The translations under genes and the position numbers were made by a program. A DNA stretch of 11,142 nt from an uncultured Erysipelotrichaceae bacterium (GTDB lineage: Bacteria; Bacillota_I; Bacilli_A; Erysipelotrichales; Erysipelotrichaceae), in the NCBI GenBank assembly GCA_902795875.1, contig CADBND010000148.1:1-11142 (forward strand). The letters are read 5' to 3'. Below are positions 6,112 to 11,142 of the stretch, in pieces. The first letter of the stretch is position 1, and each line of letters starts with the position of its first letter. Under the pieces are notes generated by a model. The model was not told the origin of the DNA. It saw only the letters and a list, made by a program, of their open reading frames with translations, and made no database searches.

Positions 6112-6810
6112 ATGGAAAAAGCACAATTAAGAAGGCCTTTCTTTGTATGCAACCCGAAAGCATACCTCTATGGTGAAGATTCACTCAAACTTGCAAAGAA
6201 ATGTGAAGAATTGGCAGTAAAATATGACTTCGATGTCATCTTTACAGCTCAGCATGTCGATCTGGCTATGATCGCAAAAGAGTGTCCGCACCTCATCGTT
6301 ACCGCTCAAAGCATGGAATCTCTGAAACCGGGCAGAGGCATGGGTCATATCCTTCCGGAAGCTTTGAAAGCTGCCGGTGTTAAGGGTACTTTCCTGAACC
6401 ATGCGGAAAACCCGATGACGATCAACGAATTAGCTAAAACGATCGAAAGAGCCAATGAACTTGGTATCCTGACGATCGTCTGTTCCAATGAAGAAGCTGA
6501 TACCAGAGCGATCGCTGAGCTTCATCCTGACTGCATGGTCTGTGAATTGACCAGCCTTATCGGAACGGGAACGACAGCCGATGAGTCTTATATGAGAGCG
6601 ACCAATGAGATCGTCAAATCTGTCTCACCGCAAACCAAGACATTACAGGCAGCCGGTATCTCGACAGGTGAAGATGTATACAAGGCGATCAAGTCCGGTG
6701 CCGATGCGACCGGCGGAACAAGCGGTATCGTGGCAGCACCCGATCCGTTCGCAAAACTTGATGAAATGTTTGAAGCTCTGGACAGAGCAAGAACAGACTT
6801 TTGCCAATAG
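6112..6810 (+). CDS. Triosephosphate-isomerase-like protein (archaeal-type short TIM)
   Basis: 232 residues; a TIM-barrel sugar-phosphate isomerase of the compact form seen in archaeal triosephosphate isomerases (about 225 residues) rather than the roughly 250-residue bacterial TpiA. Expected catalytic residues can be placed: Lys16 in CNPKAY, His97 in LNHAENPM (archaeal enzymes have NHSEN; most bacterial ones GHSERR), and Glu145 in CELTSLIGTG, the equivalent of YEPVWAIGTG. The phosphate-binding GGTSG (201-205) replaces the usual GGAS. It probably interconverts triose phosphates from the neighbouring aldolase, or a tetrulose phosphate as in erythritol pathways that recruit TIM paralogues. It has AAGGGGA at 6100-6106. 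It is likely a second, pathway-specific copy, since a housekeeping tpiA is expected elsewhere. Confidence 0.85.
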   Translation: MEKAQLRRPFFVCNPKAYLYGEDSLKLAKKCEELAVKYDFDVIFTAQHVDLAMIAKECPHLIVTAQSMESLKPGRGMGHILPEALKAAGVKGTFLNHAENPMTINELAKTIERANELGILTIVCSNEEADTRAIAELHPDCMVCELTSLIGTGTTADESYMRATNEIVKSVSPQTKTLQAAGISTGEDVYKAIKSGADATGGTSGIVAAPDPFAKLDEMFEALDRARTDFCQ

Positions 6811-6827
6811 AAATAACAATTCTATTG
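6805..6827. promoter_or_regulatory. Inverted repeat after the isomerase gene (operator or weak terminator)
   Basis: CAATAGAA (6805-6812) and TTCTATTG (6820-6827) are perfect inverted copies seven bases apart, starting inside the last codons of the isomerase-like gene. No T run follows, so termination is doubtful. The right arm overlaps a possible -35 (TTGCAA, 6825-6830) ahead of TATAAT at 6846-6851, though that spacing is only 15 bases. A repressor site is a reasonable alternative. Confidence 0.4.
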
Positions 6828-6849
6828 CAAATAGTCCATTAGTGATATA

Positions 6850-6879
6850 ATTACATTAGTATGTAAGCGTTTATATAAT
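6850..6879 (+). promoter_or_regulatory. Promoter of the EIIB-EIIC genes
   Basis: ATTACA (6850-6855) and a consensus TATAAT (6874-6879) are 18 bases apart and predict a start near 6886, just before AAAGGA (6888-6893). An upstream TATAAT at 6846-6851 is an alternative. The interval includes the 16-base palindrome TTACATTAGTATGTAA (6851-6866), overlapping the cre-like box. Confidence 0.5.
6861..6875 (+). promoter_or_regulatory. cre-like CcpA operator before EIIB
   Basis: ATGTAAGCGTTTATA matches the Firmicutes catabolite-response consensus WTGNAARCGNWWWCA at every position except the second-last (T for C). It lies between the -35 and -10 of the EIIB promoter, a position where CcpA would block transcription. 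The presence of CcpA is assumed from the lineage, not seen here. Confidence 0.6.
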
Positions 6880-6899
6880 ATATACAGAAAGGAATTGTT

Positions 6900-7193
6900 A
6901 TGGCAGTAAAGAAAATTTTGTTATGTTGTGGTACAGGCGTTGCGACCTCTACTGTCGCAAACAGAAAACTCTGTGAAGAATTGGATAGAAGAGGTTTTAA
7001 AGGCCAGTATACGGTATCGCAGTGCAAAGCGGTCGAAGTTCCGAGCAAATCTCCGAACTTTGATATCTGCGTCAGCACGATCGCGAATTCTTACAAGTGC
7101 GAATGCCCGATGGTCATCGCTACCGGTCTTATCCTGAACAGAGGCACTCAGGAGATCTTCGACAAGATCTGCGAGATCCTGGAATTCAAATAA
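6900..7193 (+). CDS. gatB: PTS galactitol-type EIIB subunit
   Basis: 97 residues; a cytoplasmic EIIB of the galactitol/lactose-like fold that relays phosphate from EIIA to the incoming substrate. The N-terminal strand VKKILLCC leads into the phosphocysteine loop CGTGVATSTV, with Cys10 as the phosphorylated residue, as in GatB (CGGAVATST in Escherichia coli). Length and the C-terminal pattern, ATGLILNRGTQEIFDKI, fit the family. ATG 6900 is preceded by AAAGGA. An 89-base gap with promoter signals and a cre-like box separates it from the isomerase-like gene, so it can be transcribed apart from EIIA. EIIC follows after 86 bases containing a hairpin. Family assignment is firm; the sugar is not. 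Confidence 0.92.
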   Translation: MAVKKILLCCGTGVATSTVANRKLCEELDRRGFKGQYTVSQCKAVEVPSKSPNFDICVSTIANSYKCECPMVIATGLILNRGTQEIFDKICEILEFK

Positions 7194-7204
7194 TATTTGG
7201 TGAT

Positions 7205-7225
7205 AAGCAGGTTTTTACCTGCTTT
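7205..7225 (+). terminator. Hairpin between EIIB and EIIC genes (partial terminator or RNA-stability element)
   Basis: AAGCAGGT (7205-7212) and ACCTGCTT (7217-7224) form a perfect 8-bp stem with a TTTT loop. It is followed by only a short T stretch (TTTC), so termination is probably inefficient. Its place inside an apparent operon suggests it tunes EIIB against EIIC expression or protects a processed end. Confidence 0.5.
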
Positions 7226-7279
7226 CATAGTTAGGAAGAGGGGGACAAATTCTTAACTTTATACATTTAAGGAGGAAGT

Positions 7280-8623
7280 ATGGAATTTATTGTTAATCTA
7301 TTTGGCGCCATTTCCGGTGCCGGTTCAACAGTAGTCATGCCAATCATCATTGCCCTTATCGGTATCATTATGGGTGCCGGTGTCGGTAAATCAGTACGTG
7401 GTGGCTTGATGGTCGGTGTTGGTCTTATGGGTCTGTCATTAACTACAGGTCTCATGGGCACTATGGCTGATGCTGTTGCTTCAATGTCTGCAAGATTCGG
7501 TCTGTCTCTGTCGACGATCGATATCGGTTGGCCGGCTGCTGCTGCAATCGGTAATGCTACAACTGTCGGTACATTGATCATCCCTGTTTGCTTGGCTGTC
7601 AACGTTGTATTACTGATCATCGGCGCTACACAGACTGCAGACATCGATATCTGGAACTACTGGCATTTCGCATTCACCGGATCTTTGATCACGTGTGTTA
7701 CGGGTTCTTTACCTTTAGGTTTGGTCGGTGCTATCTGTAACGAAGTTATCGTTCTCGTTCTTGGCGATATCACTGCTCCTTTAGCAGAAGAAACTCTTGG
7801 TATGCCTGGCGTATCTATCCCTCACGGCTTTACAGCTGCATTCGTCCCATTTGCACTTGTATTGAACTGGGTCATTGAAAAGATCCCTGGACTGAGAGAT
7901 GTCGATATCACTCTTGATGGCTTACAGGAAAAATTCGGTGTTCTTGGTGAACCGATCATCGTTGGCTTCATCCTTGGTCTGATCATCGCCATCCTTGGTG
8001 GCTACAACGTTTCCAATGCATTATCATGTGCTGTTACGATGGCTGCTACGATGGTATTGATCCCTCGTATGGCTGCTCTTCTGATGGAAGGCCTTATTCC
8101 TATTTCTGATGCTGCAGGTGCATTCATTGACAAGCACTTCGCTGGCAGAGGTAAAGTCTATATCGGTCTTGACTCCGCTGTTGGTGTTGGTCACCCGATG
8201 ACGATCGCATTAGGTCTGCTTTGTGTTCCTATCCTTGTTTTACTGGCTGCAGTCCTTCCTGGAAATACAGTTATTCCGGCTGTCGACCTGGCTGTTTTAC
8301 CTTACATCTTCGTATTGGTAATTCCTATCTGCAAGGGTAACGGTTTCAGAAGCTTCATCGTTGGTCTGATCTGCTGCATCTTAGGTCTTTACATCGCTAC
8401 TGACCTGGCTGCTCCGATCACCGCTGTTGCAAAATCGATCAACTTCGATTTAGGTGGAGCAAGTTCCATTTCTTCGATCTGTGATGGTGCTAACCCTCTG
8501 ACTTGGGCTCTGTTCAAAGTTTCCGGTTTAGGCACTGGTGTTGCTATGGTCGCCTTCATTGCGATCGCAGTCGCATGCGCTGCTTACAACTTCATCAGAA
8601 TCAAGAAGGAAAACGCAAAATAA
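7280..8623 (+). CDS. gatC: PTS galactitol-type EIIC permease
   Basis: 447 residues; the integral membrane channel of the PTS, carrying the substrate across the membrane for phosphorylation by EIIB. The sequence is highly hydrophobic, with about ten or more membrane segments, and has the GatC pattern: an amphipathic N-terminus, GVGKSVRGGLMVGVGLMGL (about 34-52), a conserved LGEPIIVGF loop (about 222-230), GLDSAVGVGHPMT (about 298-310) and a late CDGANPLTW. Length matches the family (about 420-460). The start ATG 7280 has a very strong AAGGAGG (7269-7275) only four bases away. It follows EIIB after a hairpin and is closed by a strong terminator. The substrate is likely a polyol or related sugar; galactitol is the nearest described class but is not proven. 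Confidence 0.93.
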   Translation: MEFIVNLFGAISGAGSTVVMPIIIALIGIIMGAGVGKSVRGGLMVGVGLMGLSLTTGLMGTMADAVASMSARFGLSLSTIDIGWPAAAAIGNATTVGTLIIPVCLAVNVVLLIIGATQTADIDIWNYWHFAFTGSLITCVTGSLPLGLVGAICNEVIVLVLGDITAPLAEETLGMPGVSIPHGFTAAFVPFALVLNWVIEKIPGLRDVDITLDGLQEKFGVLGEPIIVGFILGLIIAILGGYNVSNALSCAVTMAATMVLIPRMAALLMEGLIPISDAAGAFIDKHFAGRGKVYIGLDSAVGVGHPMTIALGLLCVPILVLLAAVLPGNTVIPAVDLAVLPYIFVLVIPICKGNGFRSFIVGLICCILGLYIATDLAAPITAVAKSINFDLGGASSISSICDGANPLTWALFKVSGLGTGVAMVAFIAIAVACAAYNFIRIKKENAK

Positions 8624-8633
8624 TATCTGATCT

Positions 8634-8667
8634 GAAAGGGACATTTCATATGTCCCTTTCTTCTTTT
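8634..8667 (+). terminator. Strong intrinsic terminator after EIIC
   Basis: GAAAGGGACAT (8634-8644) pairs perfectly with ATGTCCCTTTC (8650-8660), an 11-bp stem with a five-base loop, followed by TTCTTTT. It lies 11 bases after the EIIC stop and ends the PTS cluster. The next gene starts seven bases later. Confidence 0.9.
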
Positions 8668-8673
8668 GAATGA

Positions 8674-9162
8674 ATGAACAAGACTTATATATACGATAAG
8701 AAAAGATACGATATAAGAATAACGGGAATAGGCTACTTCGCTGTTTTTTTATTTTTATATGGAATTTATAAACTGTTCGCAACCAGGAACATCATGTATC
8801 TGGCGATCTCGATCATTTCCGCTTATATCATCTTTGAGACGTTTATCACCTGCGCAAATCCCAACAAGATCACGATCACCGATGATATGATCGTTTTTGA
8901 GGATCCCAGACACAAAGATAAGTATTACTGGAATGAGATCAAAGATTTCCGGGTGAAGGAACTGCCTAATCGTAAACAGGTCTTTATTCGAATCAACAAG
9001 GATGATTTTCAGTTATTAAAAGGAAGATACTGGGTCTATTGTTACTACTTCAATGATACGGATGAACTGTATAACTTCTTTTTAGATAAAGAAGCGCAGA
9101 TCCATCCGAATACGATCAAGGCAAAAGCCAGAAACGATTCGAAGATCCAAAAGAAGAAATAA
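8674..9162 (+). CDS. Small membrane protein of unknown function with a C-terminal PH-like region
   Basis: 162 residues. Two transmembrane segments (about residues 17-36 and 40-62) form a hairpin near the N-terminus, after a short charged head, NKTYIYDKKRYDIR. The cytoplasmic remainder alternates short predicted strands (NKITITDDMIVFED, KDKYYWNEIKDFRV, QVFIRINKDDFQLL) and ends in a lysine-rich tail (KIQKKK). This resembles small bacterial PH-like membrane proteins, but I do not recognise a named family. The start is the first possible ATG in the frame, because a stop at 8671 blocks extension. There is no Shine-Dalgarno sequence and no clear promoter, and the gene begins only seven bases after the EIIC terminator, so it may rely on readthrough. 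The YjbQ-family gene follows after 34 bases. Confidence 0.68.
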   Translation: MNKTYIYDKKRYDIRITGIGYFAVFLFLYGIYKLFATRNIMYLAISIISAYIIFETFITCANPNKITITDDMIVFEDPRHKDKYYWNEIKDFRVKELPNRKQVFIRINKDDFQLLKGRYWVYCYYFNDTDELYNFFLDKEAQIHPNTIKAKARNDSKIQKKK

Positions 9163-9196
9163 ATGTCATAAACAGAGAATAAAAGGGGAGGATAAT

Positions 9197-9721
9197 ATGG
9201 CTGTTTATAAGGAAGAGATCAACAATATTCAATCGAAGGGAACGAGTCCGACTTACATCAACATCACCACTGAAGTAAGAGAGATCATCAAAAAGAGCGG
9301 CATTAAAAACGGTGTGGCACATGTCATTTCACCGCATACGACCTGTTCGGTGTTTTTTGAAGAATACGTTCATGACACGATGCCCAACGGAAAGGAATTC
9401 ATTCAACAGGATCTGGATAACGCTTTAGCGAAGATCATTCCGGATCAGACCGCCTGGGGGCAGTATTTCTATCCGGGTCTGAAACATCTGGAAGAAGTTG
9501 AATCCTGGCCGGATTATCTGAAATACCTGCCAAGTGGCACAAGAGAAGAACTCTGGAATGCCGATGCGCATCTCAAGGCAACGATCTTAGGCAATTCTGC
9601 AACATTCGAAGTGGATAACGGTGAACTTGGCGTAGGCAAGACCGGTTATATCTATTTTGTCGATTTCGACAGGACTCATCCTCGCAGCAGAAGATGTAAA
9701 GTCGTCGTCATCGGAGAATAA
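9197..9721 (+). CDS. YjbQ/UPF0047 family protein
   Basis: 174 residues; a member of the YjbQ (UPF0047) family. Family members can show thiamine-phosphate-synthase-like side activity, but their physiological role is unsettled. Family marks are SPHTTCSV (residues 45-52, His47 and Cys50), NADAHLKATILG (121-132, where most members have NxHAHL), a central insertion-like loop, FYPGLKHLEEVESWPDYLKY, and the terminal beta motif with FVDFDRTHPRSRRCKVVVIG. It is somewhat longer than the usual 130-140 residues because of that loop. ATG 9197 follows a very good GGGGAGG (9185-9191). The oxidoreductase gene starts two bases after its stop, so the two are almost certainly cotranslated. A metabolic link to the PTS cluster is suggested only by proximity. 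Confidence 0.88.
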   Translation: MAVYKEEINNIQSKGTSPTYINITTEVREIIKKSGIKNGVAHVISPHTTCSVFFEEYVHDTMPNGKEFIQQDLDNALAKIIPDQTAWGQYFYPGLKHLEEVESWPDYLKYLPSGTREELWNADAHLKATILGNSATFEVDNGELGVGKTGYIYFVDFDRTHPRSRRCKVVVIGE

Positions 9722-9723
9722 GA

Positions 9724-10713
9724 ATGAAACTCGGGATCGTAGGAGCGGGTCTGATCGTTCATACGCTGCTTCAATTCATTCATGAAGTCGATGTCGAATT
9801 GGTTGCGATTTCTGCCACACCTTCCGAGATCGATAAACTGAATCAGTTAAAGGAAGAACACGGTTTTCAGTATGTCTATACCGATATCGATGAGCTTCTC
9901 AGAAACGAAGAGATCGATACCGTCTATCTGGGTGTAAACAATCAGCTTCATTATCTTTTCGGCAAGAAGGTATTGGAGGCAAAAAAGAACCTCATTCTGG
10001 AAAAACCGTTCACTTCCAATTACCGGCAGGCAATGAACCTGAAAAGGCTTGCTGAAGAAAACGGTCTGATGATCTTTGAAGCGATCTCCACGATCCACAA
10101 TCCGAATTTCCTCAAGATCAAAGAACTTCTTCCCACATTGGGAGACATCAAGATCGTAAGCCTGAACTATACGCAATACTCATCCCGCTATGATGCATTC
10201 AAAAGGGGAGAGATCCTTCCGGCTTTCGATTATACGAAATCCGGCGGTGCTCTGATGGACTTGAATATCTACAACATCCATTTTGCGGTCAGACTTTTCG
10301 GTGCGCCAAAAGAGGTCCATTATATCGCCAATATGGAGAGGAACATCGATACATCCGGTATTCTAACGATGGAATACGATGATTTTAAGATCGTATCTGT
10401 TGCGGCAAAAGACTGCGATGCGCCATTCACCAACTGTATTCAGGGCAATGAAGGATGTATCTACACAAATTCGCCTTTGTTTACCTTGACGGATTTCTAT
10501 CATCGTCTGAACAAGCAGGAAAGCGTACACTACGATCTTACGAATAATGCACATCGTATGAAACACGAATTCCTCGATTTCATTGATATCTTTGAAAGAA
10601 AGGATCTGAAAGCCGATCGTGAACTTCTGGATCATTCTTTGGAAGTCATGAAAGTCATTTCTAAGGCAAGAGAAGATATCGGACTGGTATTCCCGGACGA
10701 TTCAAATCTCTAG
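9724..10713 (+). CDS. Gfo/Idh/MocA family NAD(P)-dependent oxidoreductase
   Basis: 329 residues; a cytoplasmic dehydrogenase of the Gfo/Idh/MocA group that acts on sugars, inositols or related compounds. The N-terminal Rossmann fold begins MKLGIVGAGLIV, with glycines in the dinucleotide-binding loop. The family EKP motif is at residues 93-95 (LILEKPF). The C-terminal alpha/beta domain carries SGGALMDLNIYNIHFAVRLFG (173-193), where Asp179 and His186 occupy the usual catalytic positions, although the motif reads DLNIYNIH rather than the common DxGxHxxD. Length is typical. GGAGA at 9714-9718 lies in the end of the preceding gene. It could be the missing oxidation step for the PTS substrate, but a role with the adjacent VOC protein in a separate pathway is equally possible. 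Confidence 0.9.
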   Translation: MKLGIVGAGLIVHTLLQFIHEVDVELVAISATPSEIDKLNQLKEEHGFQYVYTDIDELLRNEEIDTVYLGVNNQLHYLFGKKVLEAKKNLILEKPFTSNYRQAMNLKRLAEENGLMIFEAISTIHNPNFLKIKELLPTLGDIKIVSLNYTQYSSRYDAFKRGEILPAFDYTKSGGALMDLNIYNIHFAVRLFGAPKEVHYIANMERNIDTSGILTMEYDDFKIVSVAAKDCDAPFTNCIQGNEGCIYTNSPLFTLTDFYHRLNKQESVHYDLTNNAHRMKHEFLDFIDIFERKDLKADRELLDHSLEVMKVISKAREDIGLVFPDDSNL

Positions 10714-10725
10714 AAAGGAAATAAT

Positions 10726-11091
10726 ATGTTGGATGGGATCAATCACGTTGCGCTGATCGTTTCAAAAGAAGAATGCCTGGATTTCTATCGGAAACTTGGC
10801 TTTGTCGAAACGAGTCGGGAATTCAGACCGGATAAGAATGATACTCTGATCATGATGGAAAACGGAAGTGCCGTATTGGAGGTCTTCATCCGTGAGGATG
10901 CTCCGCTAAGGCATTGTAAACCGGAGGCTTATGGCTGCCGTCATATCGCATTCAATGTGGATGATGTGGATGAGATTCTTTCAGTACTGAAGGATTATGA
11001 ATGTCAGCAGATCCGTACGAACAAAGAGGGAAAGAGATTCGTATTTGTGAACGACCTCGATCATCAGCCTGTCGAATTTCTGGAGAAGTAA
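10726..11091 (+). CDS. VOC (glyoxalase/bleomycin-resistance/dioxygenase) superfamily protein
   Basis: 121 residues; two beta-alpha-beta-beta-beta modules of the vicinal-oxygen-chelate fold, normally a metal-dependent isomerase, epimerase or lyase. Module 1 starts INHVALIVS with His7, continues DFYRKLGFVETSRE, and has Glu52 in AVLEVF. Module 2 starts YGCRHIAFNVDDVDEI with His73 and ends FVNDLDHQPVEFLE with Glu118. The His7/Glu52/His73/Glu118 set is the metal-ligand pattern of glyoxalase-I-like enzymes, so a lactoylglutathione-lyase-like or sugar-related isomerase role is plausible; the exact reaction cannot be read. GAAAGGAA lies just before ATG 10726, and the gap from the oxidoreductase stop is 12 bases, placing it at the end of the YjbQ-oxidoreductase-VOC unit. 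Confidence 0.85.
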   Translation: MLDGINHVALIVSKEECLDFYRKLGFVETSREFRPDKNDTLIMMENGSAVLEVFIREDAPLRHCKPEAYGCRHIAFNVDDVDEILSVLKDYECQQIRTNKEGKRFVFVNDLDHQPVEFLEK

Positions 11092-11095
11092 AAAA

Positions 11096-11135
11096 ATAGT
11101 GCATCTAGTGCACTATCATGAAGTTTTCTTTTTGG
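11096..11135. terminator. Palindrome after the VOC gene, possible terminator
   Basis: ATAGTGCA (11096-11103) and TGCACTAT (11109-11116) are perfect inverted copies around TCTAG. A run of six A residues (11091-11096) precedes the palindrome, but the T-rich tract (TTTTCTTTTT) begins only seven bases after the stem, so termination is uncertain and a regulator site is possible. It is the last recognisable element in the window. Confidence 0.45.
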
Positions 11136-11142
11136 AACCGAT

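Noticed and set aside
6805..6827. Inverted repeat as a full intrinsic terminator of the isomerase-like gene
   Set aside because: The stem is A+T-rich and is not followed by a T tract, so it is listed as a possible operator instead.
7267..7644. Open frame of 125 codons on the minus strand opposite EIIC
   Set aside because: It lies wholly opposite the certain EIIC gene, has an alanine/proline/isoleucine-rich composition typical of an antisense shadow of a membrane protein, and shows no ribosome binding site.
1..11142. CRISPR array, insertion sequence, phage or toxin-antitoxin content
   Set aside because: No regularly spaced repeats, transposase or integrase motifs, or paired small toxin/antitoxin genes are visible; composition looks uniform by eye.

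Overview
The window looks like a chromosomal segment of a low-to-moderate G+C Firmicute. The clues are strong AAGGAGG-type ribosome binding sites, many intrinsic terminators, a UPF0154/YneF protein, galactitol-type PTS genes and a CcpA-like cre box. An Erysipelotrichia-type gut bacterium would fit, but no rRNA or other decisive marker is present, so that placement is inference. No mobile element, CRISPR array, tRNA or rRNA gene is visible.

Layout. (1) 1-3663: the 3' part of pheT (phenylalanyl-tRNA synthetase beta chain), then a divergent PfkB-family sugar (phosphate) kinase and a thioredoxin-fold lipoprotein overlapping it by one base. An intrinsic terminator, partly inside the last gene, closes the unit. 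(2) 3664-3936: a gene-free gap that probably encodes a structured RNA (promoter-like TATAAT at 3719, long-range pairing 3729-3737 with 3914-3922), followed by a separate promoter for yneF (3937-4146) and its terminator. (3) 4174-4710, minus strand: a four-helix membrane protein of unknown function. It is divergent from the next operon, and the two appear to share one palindromic -10 element (4717-4724). (4) 4779-8667: a galactitol-type PTS cluster made of EIIA, class II ketose-bisphosphate aldolase, an archaeal-type triosephosphate-isomerase-like protein, EIIB and EIIC. A second promoter region with a cre-like box lies before EIIB, a hairpin lies between EIIB and EIIC, and a strong terminator follows EIIC. 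(5) 8674-11091: a small two-helix membrane protein, a YjbQ/UPF0047 protein, a Gfo/Idh/MocA-family oxidoreductase and a VOC-family protein. The last three are tightly packed. An inverted repeat that may be a weak terminator ends the window.

How the genes may work together. EIIA/EIIB/EIIC would import and phosphorylate a polyol or related sugar. The aldolase would split a ketose bisphosphate into triose phosphates, and the TIM-like protein would isomerise a triose or tetrose phosphate. The polyol-phosphate dehydrogenase expected of a galactitol pathway, a dedicated regulator, and an obviously canonical ketose-phosphate kinase inside the cluster are all absent from the window. The Gfo/Idh/MocA protein and the divergent PfkB protein are candidates for the missing steps, so the true substrate is open. 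This incomplete and slightly odd PTS cluster, together with the unassigned RNA at about 3730-3922, is the most interesting material here.
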